Shown piece after piece: positions 1-8,933 of a stretch of 33,423 nucleotides of DNA. The notes under the pieces are model-generated. The model ran no database searches and was not told where the DNA came from. It saw nothing but the letters and a program-made list of their open reading frames with translations. How positions within the stretch are numbered: position 1 is the stretch's first letter; each line of letters starts with the position of its first letter. The translations under genes were made by a program, and so were the position numbers. This DNA is from Tetrahymena elliotti 4EA (Eukaryota; Ciliophora; Oligohymenophorea; Hymenostomatida; Tetrahymenidae). The DNA is taken from positions 285,896 to 319,318 of the forward strand of contig JH720305.1 of NCBI GenBank assembly GCA_000231825.2, read 5' to 3'.

Positions 1-9
1 AAATAATTT

Positions 10-230
10 TCAAACCGATAAAACAAATTTACCATAAATTATCATAATATCTTGCTTTTCTAAATTTTCATCCACTAAAAATGAAGCAACTTTAAGGAAA
101 AAAGAGTTGGACAGTAAGGGGTGATAAAAAAATAACAAGCAAAAACGTGTATAGGTATATCTCAATTTAGTTATCACATTTAGATCAATTTCGCATTACT
201 TACAAATTTCTTGCACATTTTTTTATTATG
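10..230 (-). pseudogene. Edge fragment of a spliced gene, paralogous to the 5.3 kb fragment
   Basis: On the minus strand a GTAAGT donor at 198-203 and a TTTTTAG acceptor ending at 75 bound a 129-nt intron. A 42-nt exon follows (33-74) and ends in G before GTAAAT, which looks like a second donor. The exon encodes about 14 residues including DENLEKQDIMI. Reading through instead of splicing meets TGA at 10-12. The same exon, with the same GTAAGT upstream, occurs at 5308-5349 with only a few mismatches, so both derive from one gene family. The rest of this copy lies off the left edge. I do not recognise the family. It may be a real gene cut by the window edge or a decayed copy. Confidence 0.4.
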
Positions 231-442
231 GTAGTATGATAAAGTACAAAAATAAAGTTTAGAAAGTGGAATTCTAAATTCAGACAAAAACTTATGTTAT
301 GAGTTTAGTTTTTATTTAGAAAGGTACTTTTTACAAGGCTAAAAGTGATTTGAACAATAATTCTTATCTTTTTATAAAGATGGTTATGTTGCACTATGCA
401 CATAGCATAGTTTATAAAAATTTATGTTTCTTCAGACTGAAT

Positions 443-712
443 TCAATAAGCTCTCTTTTCATTATTCTGGTAAAACATCTTTCTAATTTGCTTTTCTGCA
501 GTTAACCCTTCATAGGCTTTATCATCGACTTCAGAGTCATCTTCAAAGTCTGAATTATTCTCACTTTCTTATTAATTAAGATACTTAAAAATAGAAAATT
601 AAAACTGCTGACGGATCTGGTTCCTAAAAACAAATAAAATGTAATCCTTGAAGTAATTCCTTTTTTTATTGATTTATTAAGAGAATTGAGGTTGCTTCTT
701 AATTCTATTCAT
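443..712 (-). CDS. Small hypothetical protein with acidic C-terminal half (89 aa)
   Basis: One open frame in the ciliate code runs from ATG at 712 to TGA at 443-445, with nine glutamine codons spelled TAA or TAG... or CAA/CAG. The N-terminal half is basic and glutamine-rich. The C-terminal half is clearly biased like protein: an acidic run with SDFEDDSEVDD, then YEGLTAEKQIRKMFYQ and an end in EKRAY. No domain is recognised. A GC-richer patch near 605-625 sits after a TTTTTAG, so the 5' part could instead be an intron and the true start could lie further upstream. The acidic tail and the stop are the best supported parts. Confidence 0.5.
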
Positions 713-1285
713 TATTATTGTTTACATTTAATTTATTTTCTTTAAGAGTTTAGTTAACTATTTAAGCTTTATTTTCTTTTTTCCTTTCTATTTCTCTCAG
801 AAAATAAATGAACAGAGATTCTTTCTTAGCTCATTTTTAATTTTGATTTTGCTTATTAATTATAAATTATTATAAATAGTTTTGAAATTATGTGATGAGA
901 AAAGGAGAATGGAAAAAAATTTTTAATTTATATTTAAAAATTCTAATTTCTATTAATTTTTTAATAAAATTCAAAGAGTTATTAAAAATTATTATGAAAT
1001 AGAAATTTGAATAATAATAACTATTTATTAATAATTTAAACATACACATAAATATATCACTATCTTTCCTTTTTTTATGAATTTACTCAACATTTGCTTT
1101 AATTTATTTCTTTATTTATTTTAATTCTTCCCTATGAATTATTTGCTTATAATAATTCGAGTTTATTCTTTATTTAATTTGATTGATTTCTTAATAGAAC
1201 TTATTTTTAAATGAATTTATTTGATTAAAAAAGATATTTTTGTGAATAAATTAAATTTCTTAAATATTTTTTTAGTTCTTTTTAA

Positions 1286-2400
1286 ATGAAAGAGGAAGGA
1301 TTCTTAAGAAGAAAAAGAGGATGATGTAAGCTTTTTATCTTAGTGTTTAAATTTTAGTAGATTTTAAGATGAAGGTCTCTAAGTAAAAATAGAATGGACT
1401 AAAACCTAAAAATTAGAAACTAAGAAATTGAACAACTATTGATAAATTGTGAATTTGTATATTAATTTTTTCAAAACTTGTAAAAAGTAATAAAAGCTTT
1501 TTAACAATCTATTTGATCACTATCAAGAAAACATAAGCAAATCATAAAAAATATATAAATAATTGTAACCCTTCTTAAATAACTCAAAAAATGTAATGGA
1601 TGAAAGAAAACACCTTTAAAAAGAAAACTCAAACTCGTTTATGAAAAATATTATTTTTGTTATTGAGAATATGAAGTTGTAATAAAAAACATTTGTCTAA
1701 AGTCTAGCTTGCATCTTAGTGCAAGATAATCATATTAAATTGATTTAATTAAAAAAAAATTAAAAATTAATAAAATGAATAAATGAAGGATAAGGATAAC
1801 AATTAAAATGAAAATTCAAAAGATTTCATTGAAAAAAAAATTATTTTAAATAAAAATTTTTATTCCTACTGACTATTAAAATGATATACGGCAATAATCT
1901 AATGAAAAAATTGATACCTCTTTTTAAGTAAATAAGCTAGATGAAGTTAATATGTAAAATGAATGACATTTTAGATGAGATTTATCCCAAAAATTATTTT
2001 AATAATATTTCTTCTTAAGGGATTTGCGATTAAGAAGCAGATAATTAGAATTAATTAAGTATTTTGAAATAATTGAGTAATATGATTGATAATTTAATTA
2101 GGATACAATAGTATTCAAGAATATCCAATTTATTCAGATGAATTGAGCTAAGAATTAATTTTAAAATTCAAAGACTTTGCTAGAAAAAATTTTAAAAAAA
2201 TCTTAAATTAATTTTTGTCAGAAAATTAAAGTTAGACCTATCAGGCCTGATAATTTACATGTAAAAAAGAATATTAAAAGAAATAAAATAAATTGCTTGA
2301 GTAAATAATAATGAAGAATTGTATACTTATCTTTAAGATATCGAAGAGGTTACAGGAAAGTCAAAGCAAAATAAACATTTATTTTTGATAAAAATTCTAC
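1286..2400 (+). pseudogene. Coding-like region broken by repeated +1 frame changes
   Basis: From about 1394 to 2390 the plus strand carries successive segments that look like ciliate coding sequence (G enriched at codon position 1, acidic and glutamine residues), such as DILDEIYPKNYF near 1965, QEYPIYSDELSQE near 2116 and EELYTYLQDIEEVTGKSK near 2313. They lie in different frames, and each junction shifts by +1. The TGAs ending the successive frames are at 1514, 1776, 1870, 1964, 2139, 2248 and 2312. Skipping the T of each gives a continuous reading. No family is recognised. Because only TGA stops translation here and the DNA is AT-rich, chance open frames of 50 codons are common, so the coding assignment itself is tentative. 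Confidence 0.3.
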
Positions 2401-2670
2401 TCATTTTTAATTCACATTTAAATTTTTAAATTATTAATTTATTTTTGATATTTTTTACTAATTATTGTACTTTTTTTCGTTTAAAAATAATACATTTTTA
2501 TTCTTTATTTTAAACTGATTATTAACAACCTATCAATACTGTCAGCTTTTTATTGGCAAAACAATAATTTTTAATTATTTGCACATTAAATTATTAAAAT
2601 ATCTCTAATTATTATCTCCTTTAGATAGTTAATCACTAGAAAATTAGAATATAATAATCATTCATAACGA

Positions 2671-3246
2671 ATGGAAATAGAACCAAATCAAAAATAATAC
2701 ACATTCAAGCCTTTAAGTAAATTCACTAGAAATTATTGAAGCAGCTCATAATTAATTGAAAACAGATGGTAAATATAATACTTTAATAACGAAATGAATT
2801 TTTCTATTATCTTTTTGACCAATTAAAAAAATTAATTAGGAATTCAGTGAATTTTTTAATATCTTTAACTATAAATAGAAAAATTTAGAAGAAACATAAA
2901 TCAAACCATCCAAAAAATAACTGAAGTAAAATTATAAAAAGGATTGCTATTTCTCATAATTAATTTAATATCTGTAAAGAAAAATATTGTATTATCTTTT
3001 ATAAAAGTGTTGCTACTAAATTACATCAATTTAAAAACTTACTAATAAGACGTTAATTTCTATAAAAAAATATTTATGATTAAAATAAAAACAGAAAGAG
3101 GTGTGTGTGCCTGCATTCCAACATTTTTTATAAATATGATGATTAAGTAAAAAATACAAAAAAGAGATAGTTTGAGTGTCTCAATTAAAGTTGAGAATTA
3201 TTATTTTATTATTAACTAATTAAGTAGAATTTACAAATCTGATTGA
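2671..3246 (+). pseudogene. Coding-like fragment with three +1 frame changes
   Basis: Reading starts at ATG 2671 (MEIEPNQKQYTFK). TGAs at 2737, 2795 and 2922 each interrupt the frame, and in each case the frame one base further on stays open, giving EAAHNQLKTDGKYN and then EFFYYLFDQLKK. The last frame then runs about 107 codons to TGA 3244-3246, just before the convergent 3' end of the scramblase-like gene. The product is unknown. It could be a second broken gene or the 3' part of the 1.3-2.4 kb one. A long open frame is weak evidence in this base composition. Confidence 0.27.
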
Positions 3247-3282
3247 AAAAAAATTTTTTTATCACTTGTCAGAAATTATCAA

Positions 3283-4269
3283 TCACTAACAGTATTCCAT
3301 GAAATAAAACCAAGCTCCTAATAAAAGACATTTATGTTTGAAAGTTATTTCTTTATTACTAAGGTCAATACTAGCTTGATTCCACTAACCTTTAAAGCAA
3401 TTCAAGCCTATACAATTCAAGCAGTGAAAACAATTAGATCTAGACATGAAAGAATTAGATATTACATCAATATTATTTTTTTCAAGCCTAATAGATGCAT
3501 AGTTACCACAACAAGGAAAGTTATTTTCTAAAAAACACTCACAACAACCAATTAAGCAATCAGAATTTTTTTTTAGTTCATAAAAGCAGTCTTCTTTATC
3601 TGGAGTAATTATCAACTCTATAAACTCATTACAAAATATTTTGCTAAAAAATGATGGAGACCTTCTCAGAAATGAGCCTAAAACAGTATCATTGAAGTAT
3701 ACAGTACCTTTACCATCATATACCTCAATTCTTAGTTCTTCATTCTTAAATGAAATTCCTTCAGGTTATGTTTCACTTGAACAAAAAAAAGACTTTACAG
3801 ATCTTAATGCAGTAGAAATAAAATTACTAGATTTAAAATTTATATTAGTTTCAAAGCTTGTTGATTAAAAGCTTATATTATATCTCAAGTCTGTGTTGCA
3901 TTCACAGCAAGGATGGATTCTAAAAAATTCGAAAATGTTTGTTTCTTTTAAAAATTTGGCACACTTAGTTTCTAAATTTTCTTATTCTTAATTCAATGAA
4001 AATATCTAGGTTTTTGATCTAGTTTTATTGTTTGGACTTTAAGCATGTGACTCCATTGTAGTACTGGCTCCAAAAACATGTTGTGGAGTATCAGGGCTAT
4101 CAAATATATTAGCAGGTAGTTGTCTTTAATTTGAATTCTAGTGAGTGTATGACCTATTTTAAAAGCTATTTCTAGTAGGAGAAGATACTTAGCTCTAAGG
4201 ATATATTGTTTTTTAATAAGTAGCAGTAGAAGGCATAGTATATTGTGCAGCCATACCTAAAGAATTCAT
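3283..4269 (-). CDS. Cysteine-rich, phospholipid-scramblase-like protein (328 aa)
   Basis: A single uninterrupted frame runs from ATG at 4269 to TGA at 3283-3285, 329 codons with TAA/TAG as Gln. The N-terminal ~110 residues are polar (Q, S, T, N, P). The rest has cysteine clusters: HPCCEC, DCLIGCCECF, NNFPCCG and CFHCLNCIGLNC. The sequence order, strand-rich segments around a CC pair and a C-terminal KCLLLGAWFYF, resembles the scramblase family, whose members end in a hydrophobic KAxLLGAxFLIDF-type segment and bind Ca2+ at the membrane. In that family the protein moves phospholipids between leaflets, but that function is inferred from weak similarity only. It could instead be a ciliate-specific Cys-rich membrane protein. 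It converges with the broken reading ending at 3246. No intron is needed. Confidence 0.72.
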
Positions 4270-4662
4270 TAAAATTTAACTTAATTGACTCTTCATTGAT
4301 ATTATTATTATGATTTTACTTATTTCTTATTTTTATTTGATTTTTCTATAAAAATCATTAAAAGATAGATATTTATTTAATTGTAACAAGCCATGAATTA
4401 AACACCACATAATATGAATTCTTAATACAACCTTAACTCTTTCTTAGATTATTCTTTTATTACATAAAAACAAATTTATAAGAAAAAGGATTCAAAATTA
4501 CCAAATTGATAGATAGGTTTGTAATCCAATATTTTATAAACACTACATAACTTTTTTTTTTAATATAATTATTCATACCATCTTATTGAATCTTATTATA
4601 AAAAAATTTGAAAAGCTTTTTTGAAAATATTAAGTAGTTTTTATAATTAATATACCTACCTG

Positions 4663-4920
4663 AAGGAAGTAGAAAAAAGGAAGCTAATGATATTACCTGA
4701 CAAAATCTAATTATCATTAATAGTAATCTTTGATTTAGTTTCGATTTAATTAATAGTTTATGGTAAAAGAGAGATGTTCTAATTATTAAAATCTAAATTT
4801 TTTGAAAAGAAGGAACAGATAATTATTTTCTCAAGTCTCAAATGAAAATAATAAGATACAATTTAAGATTTTTGAAAGTATTTCTGAAAAATAATTAAAA
4901 CAGTATTTAAAGTAATAAAT
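4663..4920 (+). other. Short coding-like fragment with one +1 frame change
   Basis: The frame from about 4663 reads KREMFQLLKSKFFEKKEQ and meets TGA at 4843-4845 after AAA. Moving one base forward gives ENNKIQFKIFESISEKQLK up to about 4920. G at codon position 1 is about 20%, as expected for coding sequence here. It has no recognised domain and no clear start. It could be the remains of an exon or chance. Confidence 0.22.
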
Positions 4921-4936
4921 TTTCCTAATATTTATT

Positions 4937-4974
4937 TTTTCAATAAAAATATAATTACATGTATTTTATTGAAG
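4937..4974. repeat. Hairpin repeat, left copy
   Basis: A 38-bp element begins TTTTCAATAAAAATA and ends TATTTTATTGAAG, so its two ends are inverted repeats. A nearly identical copy in the same orientation lies at 5125-5162. Together they bracket the GC-rich coding fragment at 5002-5115. Confidence 0.65.
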
Positions 4975-5001
4975 TATTATTACTCAAATATTATTAAAAT
5001 T

Positions 5002-5440
5002 TCAAATAATTAAAAGAACAAATGTTTCTAATATAACTATAAAATTGCTTTCTAACCTTTTGGAATCCACCCATACATCTACTTCATCAATAAAGACGGG
5101 TTCGCAGTCTTTCAGCTGTATATATTTTCAATAAAAATACTATTTTATGTATTTTATTGAGGTTTACAGAATATCAAAAAGAATGAGTTAGTATTTATTT
5201 TATCTTACATAAAATGATGAAAAAATCTGAAAGATTGTGATATTAATTGGAGCTTAAAAAAATATTAACAATATTTTCCCAGAAATAGATAAATCCAATA
5301 AGAATACCAGAAATCATCATAATATCTTGCTTTTCTAAATATTCATCCATATTTTAAAAATGAAGTTTTTTTCTTTGGAAAATTTTAGAAATTCTAAACC
5401 ACAAGAGGATTTACTTACAAATTTTATATTTCAAACACCA
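5002..5440 (-). pseudogene. Fragmentary spliced gene with GC-rich exon; paralogue of the left-edge fragment
   Basis: The minus strand has a GTAAGT donor at 5413-5418 and a 42-nt exon at 5308-5349 that matches the left-edge exon (33-74) and ends before GTATTC. Further on, an ACAG acceptor (5116-5119) opens a 37-codon frame, 5115 down to TGA 5002-5004, reading LKDCEPVFIDEVDVWVDSKR. That stretch is far GC-richer than its surroundings, which is strong evidence for coding. The acceptor AG before the 42-nt exon is lost here (TTTTTAAAATA replaces TTTTTAG), and the phases of the two exons do not join. I therefore read it as a decayed copy. The family is not recognised. A hairpin repeat sits between the two exons and another after the second. 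Confidence 0.45.
5125..5162. repeat. Hairpin repeat, right copy
   Basis: Same element as 4937-4974, in direct orientation and 188 bp further on. It also has inverted-repeat ends (TTTTCAATAAAAATAC...GTATTTTATTGAGG). It lies in the putative intron of the minus-strand fragment. It could be a small mobile element or a duplicated recombination footprint. Confidence 0.65.
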
Positions 5441-5732
5441 CTTTACCAAAAAGAATCTCAATTCAAAATAACAAAAATTAAATATCTATTATAAAAATGA
5501 AAAATTATATTTTTTATTAAAATCTTCTATAAAAGCGATAAAGATGGAGTGTTAGCACCATATTTTTAAATGGCACATTTATATATTTACAAAAAGGTTT
5601 CAAGGTTTCTTCATAAAAATATTGATTTGAAATTTAAAGGATTTTAATTTATCAAAAGAGTATGACTATGAATTATTTTTGATGGGTTAGTAGTAGAATA
5701 ATTAAATTAGAATAGATATCAAAAATGTAAAA

Positions 5733-8131
5733 ATGTTGAGTAATTCTATTTTCAAAGAAAATTTAAAAGAATCAATCACTTCTAAAATAGAAGTGTTTGA
5801 ATTTTTTGACTAATTAATCGATAAATTATCATATAAAAATAAAGAGGTTTTTGTTAATTAATTAAGAAAAAAGATATCAGAAATTATAGTTTGTTTCAAT
5901 GGAGGAAGACTCATAAATTTTAAAATCACATATTAAAAGTTGTATTTAGCAGGACAATATTTAGGAAGCATTGATTCTTTCACGCATTAATTCAGGGAAA
6001 AAAGGGAATGAATAGTTTAAGTTTTATGTAGGTTTGTCACACAAATTGTTAGGATAATTAGAAGAAGCCATTAATATTTTTGAAGATTTTGAGGAGGAAT
6101 AATACAAGAGTTTGGATATTGAAATTAAATTAGATTTATTGTATAACATGGGAGATATCTATTATACTTAAGAATTATTTGCTAAATCAGCAGAATACTT
6201 TCACAGATTGATAGAATTAAATGAAAATTATGGAGAAGAATAAAATAAAAACATTTTTAGCAAATGCATTTAATCATATTTAAGATCATCAAATTTATCA
6301 AAAATGCAAAAACTAGGTTCAATTGCATGTTAAAAGTATCCATTAGATGAAAATATTCATTTAAATTATGGAAAAGCTTTAATTCAGCTGAAAAAATTTT
6401 AGGATGCTATTAAATTGTTGGATTAGTTTGCATAAAGAAGCAAAAGCAAATAAGCCAAAGAGCTACTTTCTGATGCTTATTTTAGTGCAAACATGCTGAA
6501 AGAAGCAGAAATTATTAATTATGAGATATTAACAAAGTTTGAAGATTTAAAAGAGAATGCTATTACTAATTTAATAAAAATAAAGTTTAGTTAATTTGAA
6601 TTTAAAGAGGTTTTTAACTATATAAAATAGGGGCTGAATATAAATGCTAATTCATCAATTTATAATTATTATTATGGTAATTTAATTAGAAATAACAAAA
6701 AAAAAATATTAAAATATTTTTAAATATCTAAAAGGAATGAATTTGTATGTTCAAGGAAATGTTTAGCAAGCAATTCCTCAGTTTGAGTTAGCAATTACTT
6801 TAGATGATCATAATAACTAGTAGTTTATTTTTAGTTTATTAATTGCTTATATTGATAAAGGTTATTTGACATAAGATCATGAAAACTTTCATATTTCTGA
6901 GGCTTACTTAAAAAGTGATGACCACAATAAGTCATAAAAATAAATTAATAATCATATCAAAAACAATCCTTTGATCTAATATACGTTTGCTCTTGTTCTT
7001 AGACTGACAAATTAACCTAAAGAATTTTATACTTAATGGTCTTAAATATTTCACATATCTCAATAAAGCAATAATTAGTTTACAAGACATCCATCATAGG
7101 ATATCTATGAGAGTTTGGATTAAGACTCTTAAAATCTAATTCGTCTTATTCAATAAATAGATTTCAGCAATGGTGTTAAGGTAGTTAATTCAAAGTATTA
7201 AGCAGAGCTGGAAAATTAAAAGACATTACTTTTGTTTTTAATATTAAAATATGTTTCAATTCCATCAGCAAGACTGAAAAAGTAAAAACATATTGAACTT
7301 ATTTAAATGATAAGAAACATAAATAAATATCAAGAACTATACAGTGAGAAATTCTAGTGTGAGCCATAATAACAGCAAGGAAATAATTAAATTTCTAATT
7401 ATTCTTTAGTTTATGATCAAAGCATAGCTTTAAGCCATAGTTCAAGTAATGTATAAGTCTAAGAAAACAAGCAAAAGAAAGACAAAGCTATAGATGAGTT
7501 TTAATAGAAATTCTTATAAACTATTTAGAGTGTAGTAGATTTTGCTAATAAATTCTTTAAGAAAGGATTTAAGCTATCAGATAAAGTTAGTAATTTCACC
7601 AATTAAGAATTAATAGTAATCGTCCTTCTTTCTACTATTGAGCTAGAAGACTTTAAATCAATTTCAAATTTGACAGTTGATGATTTAAATCTCCCTTCAA
7701 AAGTTAGAAGGATTATGGATTTAAGTATCTTAGGAGGAGGATTTTTATTTTAAAATCTATTGTAAACTGCTCTAGAAGAAGTAGATTAAATTAAGATCAA
7801 ATCTAAACTGTCCAAAAAGGACTTGCTTAAATAAGAGTTAAAAAGTCTAAATGCATACAATTTAAATGAAGATCTATTTGTTTTTAAATCTGCTCCTGAA
7901 GCTCTCGCCAATGAATATACATATAAATTCTTGACAACTCTCCTCATGGAAAATCAGGCTGAAATAAAATATTATAGCTATATTACATATTACTATCAAA
8001 CAATCAGCTCCTAAGAGTAAATAGAAATCTTAAGACAGATATTTAAATCAGTAGAATAGTACAGTCACAAATCCATGAAAGAATCATTCATACAAATAAA
8101 ATAAGATAAATGTCTCTGCAATATTTTTTGA
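5733..8131 (+). CDS. TPR-like helical-repeat protein (~798 aa) with two +1 frame changes
   Basis: ATG 5733 opens after in-frame TGAs upstream; the last codon is TGA 8129-8131. The protein shows tetratricopeptide-like repeats: LGQLEEAINIFEDF, GDIYYTQELFAKSAEYFHRL, YGKALIQLKKFQDAIKLLDQ, YFSANMLKEAEIINYEIL and YVQGNVQQAIPQFELAITL. These build superhelical protein-binding scaffolds, so a role in a complex is likely, but no partner can be named. The C-terminal ~350 residues are non-repetitive. The frame moves +1 near 5998-6011 (A6 run, then GAA-TGA) and again at the A10 run 6697-6706; downstream it stays open for about 1,400 bp. Both sides of each break are clearly the same protein. No introns are seen. 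It may be a recent pseudogene, a sequence with homopolymer errors, or a gene that uses frameshifting. Confidence 0.75.
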
Positions 8132-8933
8132 GATAAATTGATAAATTAATTAAAATCTTCAAATTATTTTTTAGTATTTGCTTAATCCTTATTTTGTTGT
8201 ATTTTTATCAAACATTTCTAAAAATATTTTTTTTCAAAATTTGTGAAAATAAGAAATGAGTGAGTAAAATTTACTTATTTGTAATTAGAAGTTTGGTTTA
8301 TATATTTACGAAATTTAATTCAATTCCACTAAATTAAATTATTCTTTATTGAATTAATAAATAAAGAAAAATAATTTACTACTTTTGCAATTTACTTTGT
8401 TGCTTTGTTTTGTTATTGATAGATAATATTGGAACAATTATCTTTTTAATTTTTATTGCAAAAATCTTTTTTTGGTATAATATTTTGAATCAAATTAAGA
8501 AAAGTAAATTAAATAAATAATGGATGAATATCATATGATTAGGTTTTAATAAATGAATTTTAATAATTATAAAAAAAAATAAAAAACCTAAAATAAATTA
8601 TTTTTATATAAGGGAATAAAATATTTTAATCACAAAAATAAAATTATCAATTTTAAGAAGCAACGTGAATAATCAATGTATTTTGTTTAATGCAATATAT
8701 TTTAAATTTATATAAAATTGATGAAAAAATAGAAAAACCCATTAAAAATAAATACTACGAACTCTGAAGATATTTATTTTAATAATAGTTTAAAATATTG
8801 ATTTGAATTAAATGAAATTCCATTTTTATTTTGTTTATTAACAAAAAAGATTCATGGATTGTTTGTTGATTAATTGTTCTAATTATAATACTCTAATAAC
8901 TTTAAATATAAAATCTTTGAAAATCAATGAGCC
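8132..8933. other. Intergenic, no gene seen
   Basis: Very AT-rich spacer between the convergent TPR-like and LRR genes. I see homopolymer runs and no splice-bounded or periodic coding signal. Confidence 0.5.

Noticed and set aside
3334..3868. Plus-strand ORFs of 65 and 75 aa and a 76-aa minus ORF
   Set aside because: The plus ORFs are antisense to the scramblase-like gene, and the minus ORF is only an internal piece of it, because standard-code stops are Gln here.
5041..5120. GC-rich island with GGGTTCGCA, first taken for a tRNA or other structured RNA
   Set aside because: No tRNA cloverleaf or matching B box; on the minus strand it is an open, protein-like exon after an ACAG acceptor.
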